Shown here piece by piece: positions 34,393 through 47,433 of a stretch of DNA of 64,000 nucleotides (positions within the stretch are counted from its first letter, which is position 1; every line of letters starts with the position of its first letter). The notes below the pieces were generated by a model. That model was not told where the DNA came from. It did no database searches and saw only the letters and a program-made list of their open reading frames with translations. The stretch spans positions 310,001-374,000 of the forward strand of contig BSBK01006027.1 in assembly GCA_027943335.1 (NCBI GenBank), given 5' to 3'. Source of the stretch: Chamaecyparis obtusa. Lineage: Eukaryota > Streptophyta > Pinopsida > Cupressales > Cupressaceae. A program made the position numbers and the translations under genes.

Positions 34393-35965
34393 ATGATAAG
34401 TGTGAAAATACCTTCACGAAGGAAACATGGCACAATAGTTGGTGGTGTGCCACTTGAGGTTAGACCCCTCCAGAGACAAGTGCAAGCATTGCAAGAAGAG
34501 ATTCATAGAGGAATGAATCTTACAGTCAGAGACAAAAGTGGGGATGAAGTCGAAGAAGAAGGAAATTTTGATCAGGAAGGAGAAGGCGAAATTCTGAACC
34601 AAGAGGAAGAAAGGCTTTTCTGGGCCATTTCCAAGATCGGGAAAAGACCTAAGATTGAGGTTCCTACATTATCAGGAAATCTTAACCTAGAAGAGCTAAT
34701 CGATTGGATCAATGAATTAGAAGAATATTTTGAGTATGAAAATATCAAGGATCCTGATTGGGTCAAGTTTGCGAAGGCCAGACTAAAGGGTCATGCAAAG
34801 ATTTGGTGGCAAGAAATTCAATTGGAGTGAAATAGAAGAGGAAATGAGAAAATCACAACATGGGATTGGATGGTGGATAAATTGAAGCAACAATTCATTC
34901 CTATTGACTATGAGCTTGATCTATTGAAGAAAATGTAAGGTTTGAAGCAAGCAAGAATATCTGTTCAGGAGTATACAGATGAGTTCTATCGAATCCTCAT
35001 TAGAATAGGCCATGTAGAAGATGATAAGGAGAAAGTTTCCCATTACCTTAATGGATTGAGGCCTAGCATTCAAGAGGAGTTGAATTTGGTTTGAATGAAC
35101 AATATTGAAGAGACATACCAATTTTCCCTAAAAGTAGAGAAAAGATAAACAAGAAGTTTGAAAGAAGAAAAAGTGGAAGAGGTCATGGCGGAAGATAAAG
35201 TGGACGGTCTTATGGAGGCTGAAATGAAGATCAAAAAAAGAAGGATGAGGCCAGTAGTAGTTAGAATTAGAGAGGAAATAATTTCAATCATTTCCATGAT
35301 CAGAATAATAGAGATTAGAGAGGAAGGGGAAGAGGACAAAGATCAAGAAGAGGATCCTTTCGTGGAACATGTTTTCACTATGGAGAAGAAGGTCATAGGG
35401 AATTTGAATGTCCTCAATGCCAAGGAAGGACATAAAGGAGAAATGAAGGCTAGACTAGAGTTGCACATGTGGATGAAGATGCTAGATCATCACATTTTGA
35501 GGATGCTAAAAGAGGAGAAGTCCTATTTAATAGAAGAGTCATACTGAGTGGTGAGAATGAACCTGAGAAAAGGAGTTTGTTTCGCACTAGGTTCAAGTGT
35601 AAGGATAAGTTTTGTGATGTGATTATCGATAATGGAAGCACTGACAATTTGGTGTCAGAAGAGATGGTCACACAGTTAAAGGTCAAGAGGCAGAAACACC
35701 CACATCCATACCGAATTGCTTGGGTGTTGGATGATCACAAGATCATGGTCAATGAATAGTGCCTAGTAAAGTTCAAGATTGGTAGATACCATGATGAGGT
35801 ACTATGTGATATCATACCTATGGATGCATGTCATATGTTGCTGGGAAGGTCGTGGTAGTTTGACAGACATGCTGCACATGATGGTCATGCGAATACCTAT
35901 TTCCTGACAAAGGATGGAGTGTGACATAAGCTAAAGCCATTGAAGGACATATAAGAAAAGGTATG
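34393..35965 (+). pseudogene. gag-protease of element C
   Basis: The first 145 codons (34393-34830) hold a basic/acidic N-terminus and the start of the gag core (LIDWINELEEYFEYENIKDPDW, cited from 34697, then ARLKGHAKIWWQEIQ). The gag continues in frame with stops (VQEYTDEFYRILIR near 34960). The knuckle CFHYGEEGHREFEC lies at about 35369-35410, the second cysteine being Y. The protease has DNGS near 35627 where DSGS is expected, followed by the CHMLLGRS block near 35830. The frame ends where the nested insertion begins. The DNGS change would remove the usual active-site environment. Confidence 0.82.
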
Positions 35966-37221
35966 TGATGAAGAATCCCTAGGTTTTCTTTCAATTAGTA
36001 GGTTAGAAGAGGGACCTTCACAAGTGTTTCTACAACACCAAACTAGTTTCTTTCATAGGATCATTCTCCTTGATCCAAGCCACACTACCACTATCAGAGT
36101 GCACATATAATATATTGTGCCACCATAGGATATACATATTTTTAAACATCCCAATGTACCTCAATCCATCCAATGGATTCATCCAAGAAATCAAATCTTC
36201 AAGCTATTCCTTACCGGTTTCTCACTAGGCCTAATTCCCTAATAGCCTTGCCAGTTCAGTTTTTCAAGGATTTCTCCAAAGTTTCCAAAAAAAATCAAGA
36301 ATATAATGGTATATATGGATACCTTTTTGGAAGTTTTTAAACATATCTCAGAATTACATACTACTCTTTTGGATCAAATATCCAAAAAATTGTTGGTGCT
36401 CTATAATTTTCCCTCTAATTAGCCCTCCATTTACAAAGCAAGTACCAACTACACATATCCAAAAACCATACAACCTTCAGAAGAGTTGTATCATGATCCA
36501 AATCAATGGATCTTCACACTCTTAGGAGGTGACACCAAGATATTCTACCCAAACCACAAAAACCTCATTCCTAGGTGCATAAGCCTAGGGCTTTACCAAA
36601 ACAACACATCCAATCACTTCTAGACCCTCCCAGTGGATCTAACACCATCTACAAATCATATCTTTACCTTCTATGTAATAATATGTGGCCCTCCTTTGGA
36701 TAGAATCTCTAGACCTTGACTAGTCCAAGCATCTAGTAACCCTCAATCAACATTATCTCTTCAATCAGAGATATTGAACTCCATCCCCTGCATACTCCTA
36801 CAAATAAAAATATATGGGAAAATATAGTAAATTATTTATACTCTCCCCAAAGTCACATTAACCAAAGTAAGTGGGGGAGTCTATACATTCATTGAAACTT
36901 CAAAAGAAATTGCTGATTGCACTCCAAAAATTTGTCTAGGAATAGTCAAAAATCTGATTGTTGTCCTTGCTTCAAAACTTATCAAAATGACACAAATACA
37001 ATACAATATGAATTGAAATGATCAAGGACTCAAACCATATCTATTTTAGACCATTTCCAATCTATTTTTCATTCAAACAAGGAGTTTATCAACCCAGAAA
37101 GAGGACTGTCCCCTCACGGTAGCAACTTGGTAGTTTGCAGAGAATTAATTTTTATTGATTCAAAACCTCCATACATTGCATCATTTCGACCAAAAACACC
37201 CTGTTAGCTATTTTTCTTGCT

Positions 37222-37825
37222 GAATCCTAAGACACAGCCCTGAGTGCTTAGATAGAATTCTTTGATTCCCAGACTCCCGATTCCAAGCAAGAAAAGACTA
37301 ATTGACAAGGAGAAACTCCTTCTACACTTCAGGCTCCACAAACCCAGGCGGGTGTACCTAAAACAAATGACTGATTACACAGTATATAAAAGTGGACATT
37401 GTTATGATATTCACCCTTATTTAACCAACTTATGAAACACTGTACAGATGAGCAAAATCAACTGAAAATAGAGTTTAACTAGATAAACCATGATTGTAAG
37501 AATAGCAAGAACCAACAAGACAAGAATCCTAAGACACAGCCCTGAGTGCTTAGATAGAATTCTTTGATTCCCAGACTCTCGATTCCAAGCAAGAAAAGAC
37601 TAATTGACAAGGAGAAAATCCTTCTACACTTCAGGCTCCACAAACCTAGGCGGGTGTACCTAAAACAAATGACTGATTACACAATATATAAAAGTGGACA
37701 TTGTTATGATATTCAACCGTATTTAACCAACTTATGAAACACTGTACAGATGAGCAAAATCAACTGAAAATAGAGTTTAACTAGATAAACCATGATTGTA
37801 AGAATAGCAAGAACCAACAAGACAA
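37222..37825. repeat. 302-bp tandem duplication
   Basis: The unit starting GAATCCTAAGACACAGCC occurs at 37222-37523 and 37524-37825, head to tail, with about half a dozen differences by eye. It contains no ORF. It is confined to the unclassified insertion. Confidence 0.9.
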
Positions 37826-38927
37826 GGATCTTCATCCTTCTTCCCTTTTAAGGAGGGGCAACCTAGTGATTCACTCTTCAAGAAATCAACAAATGAATTA
37901 TACTTCTTGAATACAATTAGACATGAATGTTCATAACAACAGGAAAGTAAAATGATTTCAATTAATGCTTGATGAAGAAAACTACTATTCAAGCCAAGAC
38001 CAGTGCCTTATCTATTGGGAAATAGAGTCAAACAAATGTACAATCCTAGAAGACCCTAACTCCAACTCAAGAACCCAAATGGGATGCCTTGCAAACCATT
38101 CCTCTCATTTCAATACTTGGACATCAAATTCATATGTAGAGCTAGAGTTCTCAAAACTTGTAATTAAATTTGACTCTCTCCTCGAAAGAAACTTAAAGAA
38201 ACAAGATCACAACTACCTTATAGCCAGTGTATCAAAATGCCTTAAAAAATATCACATAAGAACAAAGACCAGATACAAAAAGACATCAACAAGAACTAAA
38301 TAGGGATTCCATTGTTTTCATTAAAATTCACCTAAAACTGTACATTGCAAGACTATGAACACCAAAAATAAGACTCAGAAGCCTGAAGCTGTCCTAGAAT
38401 CATAAATTTTCAAAACCTCCTTTCAAAATGAGAGAAAATCCAAGATATAGCAAATGAGTCCGTCCAAAAACCCATTGATAGCTGTCCATTTAGCACAAAA
38501 AATCTCCACAATTCCTCTCCACCATGACCTGCAACTGATTCCCCAAATTGAAACACATTCTGCAATCATTTTCAAACTGATCTAATTCTGATTCTTGTCC
38601 TTGGAATTTGAACCCAAACTGCTCTCATCCATTTCACTAAAACTAAAAATCATCATTGCCATGAGATTCCTCGTCCTTTCCTGTTTCTGGAAACATATAA
38701 CACATATTATTTGACAAAAAATGAATTCCCAGGACATTTTTCCGTGAACAGGGTTGAGCATTTAAATTTTTGAATATTTTCCTATAGCTCAAACTATGTC
38801 AAATTTTAAATCCCTTCAAATCTGCCATTTTATATTATTTTCTGCACTTTTCCAAAAAAGAGACTAGGAAGCACCAAGTGTCATCATGCTATTTGATGCT
38901 CGGATTAACCCAAGGTTTGACCTCTGG

Positions 38928-39300
38928 TTGGGAGAACTGGTGACCATATGTATCTCCAAGTCTTTGGATGATGTCTCTAACCATGGTTACTTCTGGAGAA
39001 CTAGCGAAATAGTCTATTCTCTAATTCTTTAAATTTTTCTTTGGCTAGGGTTAACATTTGGAGAATGGGCGATTGATCCCATTCTCCAATTCTCCAAATG
39101 CAATTGCCCTAACTACCAAGATTTAGAGAACTGGTGAATGAGTGTTCTCTTATTCTCTGAATTAATCTTCACTAACCGCTGGGACTTAGAGAACTGGCGA
39201 CTGGCTTATTCTCCTATTCTCCAGATGCCTGGACTAATTGCAAACTTAACTGGCGACCTGGCGACTTGACCGCTACCTCCAATTCTCTGAATGATTCACT
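38928..39300. repeat. Minisatellite with a unit of about 64 bp
   Basis: Six diverged units begin with GAGAACTGGYGA-like words at 38932, 38996, 39061, 39126, 39189 and about 39245. The second half of each unit carries ATTCTCYAATTCTCTGAAT-like words, partly complementary to the first half, so each unit can fold on itself. Confidence 0.75.
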
Positions 39301-42300
39301 AATTGTCTGGTTTATCCAATGAATTCACAAGCATGCGCCACATGTCGATCTTCATCCTTGTTAGTACTCTACAAAATTTCTTCTTTTCAGACCCGTTGGC
39401 ATAGAAATCGAGGCAGCCACACAACACACACGAGCATAGCCTTCGGTGCTTCAATTTACTTCATATGTGCACATAGTTGCTTATAAAAATTTCATGGTTC
39501 ATTTGTGGGATCAATGTGGGATATTAGTTCTGAGTATTTTTAAATGCCTTGTATCAAAATTTGTTCTATGCACCCAGCTGGCACACACTCCAAGGTGGGC
39601 CCACAAGGTTAAGGCGGTCACATAGCCTTTTCACACTTACTTTACATCACACTTGGGTGGCTATGCTTATAAACATTAGAAAAGGGCCAAACACCATGCA
39701 TGTGGGATAACTCAAACACACACTGTTTGGACTTTTTATTTCATTCCCGACTGCGCATGACCCTATTTTGCTTGAAAGTGGCTCCCTGTCAAATGCGTAG
39801 CTTTCCTTGGATTGGACACCTCAGTCACAGGCTTATGTGCCCCTATTCACTGCAACCTTTCTATTGTTTCATGCTGACACAACATCCCCCCATTTGCGTG
39901 GAACGTGCCCCTTTTCCATTTTTTCCCACGCTGGTTTGCTGTGCCAGTTTGAATGCCCCTTCCATTACGTAAACCTGCTGCTTATGCCCCTGATTTTACC
40001 TACACAAGAATTCTAATGGCTTTGTGTGAGGCTTCATGCACATTGCATAGGCCCAAATCGCAAGTCTTCTCATGCGCTGGAAGCTCCTTCATTTGTATTG
40101 GTCTTCACATTAACATTGGCCCCCATCCTTACATGAGTGCCCCTTTGAATTCACAGGGCATCCACCATACTTCAAATACCACGTGAATCCTCCAATCTAC
40201 ATTTCAACATGGGATCTGTGCATCCCCTATCATGTAGCCTGCATTTGAGTTATAATGGCTACGTATGTTACTACATTACGCTGGCAGTTTCCCCATTTGC
40301 GTAAGTCCCTACCTTATTATGCAAGCCTCATGTTTATTTATGGCTGGCAGTGTACATTCAACTCACAGTGCCTTAAACTCTATGCATGAACATGTCCAAA
40401 ACTAGACGCAACTTCCTCTACAAACTTTCAAATATCCTTTAATATCTAGTATGCTGCCTCTTTATTCATTTCATACTGGCATTTTTCATGTATCCATGCA
40501 TGTTTTCCATTCTCCATATGCAAGGGACTTGCCCCTTTGCGTGAGAAGCCTCCTTTAATAATTGGCAGTCTTAATCTCAATCAAAGATGTGAGGCACCCA
40601 CTGTCTTTTCCTACCACAAGGCTTCTTGTCATTCACACACAGGTTGCCTCCATGAAAATCCCCATTGTATTAATGCATGAGGCCCTAATTTATCTTCATA
40701 GCCCCATAATGCCTTACGCAAGCCTCCACTTCATATTTGAAAGAAATTTATAAGGGTGCCAACGCGCAACCCTTGCATGGTTTTAATTGTGTCCTTGTTG
40801 TCTTATGGCAAGCATACTCACGCAACCTGCCAAACTTTAGCATTTGTCTGGCCATTTGTTTTAGAAGATGGGTGCCCTTTAAAATACATGGTGAGAGGTC
40901 TTTTCTCCAAGTAGTCATGCACTCTTCTATTTACTGGTTGTACAATCTTATTGGCATTTTCATGATTTGAAATGGGACTTGAGACCAATCCAACACTTGC
41001 AATAATTATGATCTCTATATGGAGAGTTCAGAGCCCACGGTGTGATTCTAGGTATCAGAGAAAATTTGAACATGAAGGCCATGGGAATCCTTTATTTTGG
41101 TTGGCTTTGCATCATTTCCTCCTATTGTTTGGTGTGCCCTGTAGTGGCCACACAACCCACATTGTATATGCACTCCTTCCAAACATGCTCTATCTTTGCA
41201 ATATCCTCTACTAATAGGTAACCTCCCTATCTATCCCTTGGCCTTTTGTACGCACCTCATTAAAAAAATACATACACATTAAAACTAATTGAATGTTATG
41301 ACATTAAAAAGATAAAAATCCGGCATGGTTTACTTAGCAAAACATTCAAGGCTGGAAGATCACAACATCAGTGTAATCTTGAACTAGAAAGAGGGCATCA
41401 ACCACTTCAGAATCAACATCCTTCATTGCATTTACCCTAAATGCCACCACCAAGTGAAAACAAACCATGATGTCTCAAAGAATCAACCACATAGTTGTTT
41501 CTTTTTACACTTTGTCACAATTGCCAAACCACATTATCCGGCATCCGGGAGCGGCCTTAAAAATTGACTGAAAGGCCTGACAAGAACACACCATTTGAAA
41601 CTCTCATTCACTTCCAATACTACAATACACTTATCAGAGGAAATGGCTCACAAGGATTCGAGCCGAAAGATAGGACCGAACAAACATGGCCACTAAGAAA
41701 CATTCCCTGTTCGCACTACCAAAATTACTAAAGTTGCCTCTGGAACTAGCTTTTAAAACTGACCAAATGGAACTTTCAGAAACCAAAAACTTGGGCATTG
41801 ATTTACCCCCAAACAAAGAACATGAATCCATAACCAATTCACCAAAAAGATCAATTGGCCGCTTACAATTAAATGCCAAAGTTAGCGAGTTAGAAATATT
41901 TAGGATTTAAAGCAGTGAAAATCTTAGAAATTGGGTTTGGAATCGGCTTTGAAAACTAGGCTAAACATGACATCAAGATCCGAAAATAGGGGCATTTGTT
42001 CTTTGTCATATAGAGAGTATAATTCCACAATTAGGGCTCATGACCAATAACAGGGTGCATTTGGCAATCAAACAAAGATAGGCTCTCAGAATTACAAACT
42101 AGGACACATAGTAAAACATTGATTTGTGCATATGGAATGACCCTGGGAAAGTATGCTAAAAGATTCGTCAAGACTTCTAACTTGGCATACTTGTAGTATT
42201 TTCAGAATAGAAGATAGTGGTACAAACTATTCAGGCTCATCAATCATGAATCAAAAGTTATAACATCACGAACAGGGGTACATATCAATTTGCACATTTC

Positions 42301-43605
42301 ACAACTTGTAAAACAACAGAAGTTGTATTTGGAATCGCATTTGCAAACTGAGCAAACGGATTTGTCATGACCTCAAAATTGAAAAATAGGAAGTATTTGA
42401 CCCTTGGAGCATGATGCAAAAGGAATTTTCTCAATAGGATCAATTGGGTCAAAGATATGACTGGTCAAACAGGCTCTTCCATAATTCAAAACAATTATAC
42501 AAGTGCATGACGACAACAAACTACCAACTTTGAGGGGTTCGAAACCTAATCAAACAGATTCAAAATGACTTGAAAATTGGAACATAGGTTCTTTGATATG
42601 CATACTAAACATCCTCAAAGTGGTGGGTCATGAAACATTTTTGGACGCAATATATTCAAAGACAAACTTGGCTATTATACTCTGTTTGACACCAGGGCAA
42701 AATTGTGCAATTTGACACTTGCTCAAAATGGGACTTCACCGAATGATCCAGGATGACAAAATAACATCATAGAATGTATGCACAAACTGAATGGAGTGTG
42801 ATAAACACTTGGAACACCTCATAGGCTTCAAAATGACAGCCTGGTACAAATGCATGAAAAGCATTTAGGAGCTAAGACTTTACAATTTCCTCAACTTGTG
42901 ACCCAAAATGAGCATGCAATTTTGAGTCCCAACACACCCTAAAAACTCACTAAAACTCCTCTCTTACCAAAAATCATTCCTACCAATGCAAATAACCCTT
43001 CTACAAATCAGTTTCTAGTTGAAACTTACTCCCAAACCGATCATAATAAGTTATATGATTGTTTACATTAGTTTGTGTTGTCAATTTGACAAAAAAGTTG
43101 TCAACTTTGACAACCATTTATCCCATGAAATTTATTTTATTAAAATTAATTTTATAAAGCCTCTTATGATCAAATACTAATGCTTTAAGACTCTAAACCC
43201 TTCTTAAACCCTCTATGAGCCTTCTAGGCTTCATTTTGCCAATTCTAGGCAATTTACATTTTTGGGCACTTATAGTGCATTTGACCTCACATAATGGCTC
43301 TATTGGACATATTAAAATAATTAGGACCTTTATAGGTCATTAAACACCTTATCAACCTTAGGATCCACAAATGACCCCCAAGGTACATTTTAGCCCCAAA
43401 ATGCCATTAAGGCTTACATTGTTGATCTTAATACAAAATGATCAAAACATATTCAAAACATAAACAAAGGACCATTATAGGTCTTACTACAATCAAATGA
43501 CCCTTCAAGTTCATGTTCATCCTTTTCTCCCCCCTAGAATCTATTCAGTGACCTTAGTTCCTTCTAGGCCTTCATGCTTGGTCCTGATGCTCCTGCACTA
43601 GTATA

Positions 43606-44935
43606 CAGTGTTGCAAGAATAAGTTTCGTTGATGGAAGAAAATTCCTAGAGGGTATGAGGTAGGAGCATATTGGTTTTGCTTTAATTACAAAAGCTGGTA
43701 AAGATGAAGTAGAAGATGTACCTATAGAAGTTATAGATTTGTTGAATGAGTTTCAAGATATTGTATCTGATAATGTGCCTGATGGATTACCACTAGTAAG
43801 GAAGATCATTCATCAGATGGACTTGATTCTAAGAGCCAATTTTCCAAATAAGGCATCACATAGAATGACACCAATATAAAGTGAAGAGTTGAATAGAGAA
43901 GTACATGAGTTGTTGCATAAGGGGTTGATTAGGGAGAGCCTGAGTCCATGTGCTGTACCAGTGGTATTAACACCAAAGAAGAATGGAGAATGGAGGATGG
44001 TACAAATTCTAGGGCTATCAACAAGATCACAATCAAGTACTGGTTTCCATTGCCGCAAATGGATGATATTATGGACTATTTTAGTGGAGTTGTGTATTTT
44101 TGAAAAATAGATCTAAAGAGTGGATATCATCAGATTCAGATAAGAGAAGGAGATGAATGGAAGACTTCTTTCAAGACAAAGGAAGGATTGCATGACTGGT
44201 TAGTCATGCCTTTTGGGTTAACCAATGCACCGAGCACTTTCATGCCACTCATGAATGAGGTTCTAAAATAATTTTCTGGTAAGTTTGTCATTGTTTACCT
44301 AGATGATATTTTGATCTTTAGTAAGACATTGGAGGAGCATATAAGGCACATTCATAGGGTGTTTGGGAAGACGAGAGAAGAGAAATTGTTGATTAATTTG
44401 AAGAAGTATAGTTTTGTGAAGGAGTTAGTGTATCTGAGATTTGTAGTTTCAACATAAGGTCTAAAAATGGACCTAGAGAAAGTGAAGGCTATCCTCAAAT
44501 GGATTACTCTAAGGAGTGCTACTAAGGTAAGATATTTTCATAGTTTGGCTAGCTTTTACAAAAAAAATATCAGGAGTTTTAATAGTATTTGTGGACCCTT
44601 GACTGAAACAATGAGAGGGGATATGAAATAATTTAAGTGGACTACAAGGGTATATAAGAGTTTTAAACTATTGAAACAAAAGGTTACAGAACAACCCATT
44701 TTAACACTTCCAAATTTTAATAAGTTGTTTCAAGTAGACTGCAATGCTATTGGTATTACAATAAGAGCCGTTTTGAGCCAAGAAGGTAAACCTGTTTCTT
44801 ATTTTAATGAGAAGTTAAATGATGCCAAGAGAAAATATTCTATTTATGATTAGGAGTTTTATGCTATAGTTCAAACATTGAAGAAGTGGAGACACTATCT
44901 TCTTCCTAAGGATTTTTTTTTGTACATTGATCATC
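43606..44935 (+). pseudogene. Reverse transcriptase and RNase H of element C
   Basis: The RT N-terminus shows LRANFPNKASHRMT near 43830 and [20 protein letters not shown] near 43905-43965. A frameshift near 44010 precedes [19 protein letters not shown] (44106-44160) and [15 protein letters not shown]. The catalytic YLDD is intact at 44296-44307. RNase H follows with FQVDCNAIGITIRAVLSQEG near 44728-44790, YSIYDxEFYAI and KKWRHYLLP near 44885. The first RNase H aspartate is kept but TDH of the usual YTDH motif is IDH. Several stops are present, including before KIDLKSGYH. Confidence 0.88.
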
Positions 44936-45295
44936 AAGATTTGCAATATTTGAATAGTCAAGGAAAGTTGAATCAAAGGCATTTGAAATGGGTTGAGTTT
45001 TTTTAGAGTTACATAGTTGTTTTAAAACAAAAGAGTGGAAAGTCTATTAGGGTTGCATTTGCACTTAGTAGAAGACAAATTTTTCTGACAGAGATGTAGA
45101 TTGAGGTGGTTGGGTTCAAGGAACTCAAGAGTTTGTATCCAGAGGATCCTGATTTTGGTGAAGCTTGGAAAGCTTGTACAGAACTTGTTACTCTAGACAT
45201 AATGAAGTGGTTGGATTTCATCATCCAGGATGGTATGCTATTCAGAGGGAGTTGGTTGTGCATTCTAAAAATTTCTATGAGGGAGAATCTCATCA

Positions 45296-46510
45296 AAGAA
45301 AAGCATAGTGGAGGATTGGCTGGACATTTTGGGTGAGATAAAACCCTTGCTTTGGTTAGTGAGAATTATTACTAGCCACAATTGCAGCAAGATGTCAAGA
45401 AGTTTGTATAGAGTTGTAGAGTATGTCAGATGGAAAAATGAGTAAAGTAGAATACAAGGTTGTATTAGCCATTACCTGTATCGTAGAAACCTTGGGAGGA
45501 TATCATTATGGACTTTGTTTTTGGTTTACCAAGGACACAACAGGGACAAGATTCAATTTTTGTGGTTGTTGATGGATTTTAATACATGGCACATTTCATT
45601 CATTGTAAGAAGACTAATGATGCTATTCATGTGGCATAATTGTTTATCAAAGAAGTAGTGAGACTAAATGGTTTTCCAAAGAGCATAGTTTCAGATCGAG
45701 ACACTAAGTTTGTTAGATATTTATGGTGTACATTGCGGAAGAAGTTAAAGAAAAATTTGAAGTTCAACTCATCACATCATCCACATACTGATGGATATAA
45801 AGAGGTGGTGAATAGGAGTTTGGGGAATTTGCTGAGATAAGCCAACATGATGGGATATGATTTTACCACGAGCAAAATTTGTATACAATAGTTTCGTCAA
45901 TAGGAGCACTGGTAAATCTCCATTCCAGATTATGTATGGAAGTAGTCCTAGAAATGCATCTGAGTTGAAGAAGATAGAAACATTAGAGATAAGTAGTGCT
46001 GAAGATGAGGATTTTGCAGAACATTTGAAGAACATCCATGAGGAGGTGAGGAAGTACATAACCAAGATGAATACATAGTATAAGGCCAAAGAAGATGAGA
46101 AAAGGAGGCATAAGGAATTTTAGGTTGGGGTTAAAGTAATGGTTCATTTGCAGAAGGAGCAATTTCTAGTAGGTACATATAACAAGCTGAAAATGAAGAA
46201 GTTTGGGCCATGTAAGATATTGAAGAAGCATGATTCAAGAAATGCCTATGAGGCAGAATTGCCTATTGAGCTAAATATTGCACCACTATTTAACATTTTA
46301 GATTTGACAGAGTATCATGAAGGGGGTGTTGAAGATGAGATCACAGAAGCATAGTGGAGTATTCTGAAAACTACTTTAGCTATTAAGGAGATTGAGGATA
46401 TACTGGATAGTCATGTTGGTAGGAGCACAAGAAACATGCCATATGAAGAATATCTGGTCAAATGGAAAGGATGACCTGTTGAAGATTCATCATGGCTAAC
46501 AAGGGAGGAT
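45296..46510 (+). pseudogene. Integrase and chromodomain of element C
   Basis: The zinc-binding HHCC region reads KHSGGLAGHFG and SCRVCQMEK near 45300-45435. The catalytic core shows [13 protein letters not shown] near 45497, FVVVDGF near 45560, IVSDRDTKFV near 45688 and KFNSSHHPHTDGYKEVVNR near 45755-45815; the first two D residues are recognisable and the E position reads as E in KEV. The C-terminal LQKEQFLVGTYNKL and GPCKILKKH region is at 46142-46232. A chromodomain with EYLVKWKG lies at about 46446-46469, followed by a stop and DSSWL. Multiple stops make it inactive. Confidence 0.85.
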
Positions 46511-46581
46511 GTTAACTATCTTGGTTTTCCATTTCACACCTGAGACGTGACAGGGTCACTTCTCAAATTACCTCGGGTGTC

Positions 46582-47428
46582 TGATGCAAGAGGATCCTAG
46601 GTGTAAGAGCAATCTTGCATCACCCAAAAATATTTCTGGTTTCTTTTCAATAAGGGCTATCTTGTGTAGAGCTTCTATTTTTGGAAATTTACTATTTTTT
46701 AGTAAGTTTTTCATTTGAGCTCAGAATGGTCTATTTTCTCCATGGAGGTTCATTTTGGTCATATCACCCTTCTAGTAAAGTTTCATTGCCAGATCAAGTC
46801 TAGTTTTGAAGATATTGAATTTTTTGGTATTGGCAATAGGGTACATAAAATTTGAACTCAATTTTGAAGGCTTTAGAGGCCCCAAATGAGGTTGAAACTT
46901 CCTTTGATTGGAGCTTGCATTAGTGAGATGCTGTAGAGAACTTCATGCCATTTTTGAATTAGGGTCATAATAGTCAATTGGGTCAACGGGTGATGACTTA
47001 TGGTCTTCAAAAGTTGGGCCACCTGAAATGGAAGAAAATGAATTCCCTTCAAAATTTCTTTTTGAGTTCCAAAAGTTGTTTTGACCTGACTCTAATGTAA
47101 TAAAAATGAAAATAAAATAATTCTAAGGCTGGTCGGCCTTAAATGCTAAAATTTATAGAACCTTCTCGAGTAGTGGAAATTGCCTATATAAGGAAGACCT
47201 GTAGTGTTGTCTAAGGTAGTTATAGGTAGATTTGGGTAATGATGCAAGGCTTTTTCCTATAGAATATTGTAAGGAAAATGCCCACGTGGCTTTGCATATT
47301 GTAATTCTAAAATTTGTAATTCCACACTTATGGAGATAATAAGAAGCCCATTTTTTGTTCTTGCAAATTGTTGTTGTATCTTTGTTTCTGTTATGTGTTT
47401 GTGGTATTAAGGGGAGCACCCTTCATCA
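46582..47428 (+). repeat. 3' LTR of element C
   Basis: 847 bp from TGATGCAAGAGGATCC to CCTTCATCA, followed by TAGGA. The base run before it (about 46540-46581) is not clearly purine-rich; element B has the same odd sequence at that point, so the polypurine tract of this family may be unusual or decayed. Confidence 0.9.
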
Positions 47429-47433
47429 TAGGA

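Larger units (their letters stand above)
35966..43600. mobile_element. Unclassified 7.6-kb insertion inside element C
   Basis: The protease-to-RT sequence of C is continuous in element B (near 28150) but split here. The insert starts TGATGAAGAATCCC and ends GCTCCTGCACTA; GTATG (35961-35965) and GTATA (43601-43605) flank it, a likely 5-bp duplication with one change. Its ends resemble, in reverse, the LTR ends of B and C, suggesting an LTR or LARD-like element on the minus strand. No gag or pol motif, primer-binding site or second LTR is visible. It holds a 302-bp tandem duplication, a 64-bp minisatellite and a degenerate repeat zone. ORFs up to 112 codons here lack recognisable domains. Confidence 0.65.
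33460..47428 (+). mobile_element. Element C: complete-outline Ty3/gypsy chromovirus with nested insertion
   Basis: LTRs at 33460-34305 and 46582-47428 are flanked by the exact 5-bp duplication TAGGA (33455-33459 and 47429-47433). The interior gives gag, protease, RT, RNase H, integrase and chromodomain in the canonical chromovirus order. It is interrupted between protease and RT by a 7.6-kb insertion. Without that insertion the element would be about 6.3 kb, ordinary for the family. Every domain carries stops or frameshifts. It is the best-preserved relative of element B. Confidence 0.92.

Noticed and set aside
39700..41214. String of plus-strand ORFs up to 90 codons
   Set aside because: They overlap in different frames within the unclassified insertion and show no shared domain or frame continuity.
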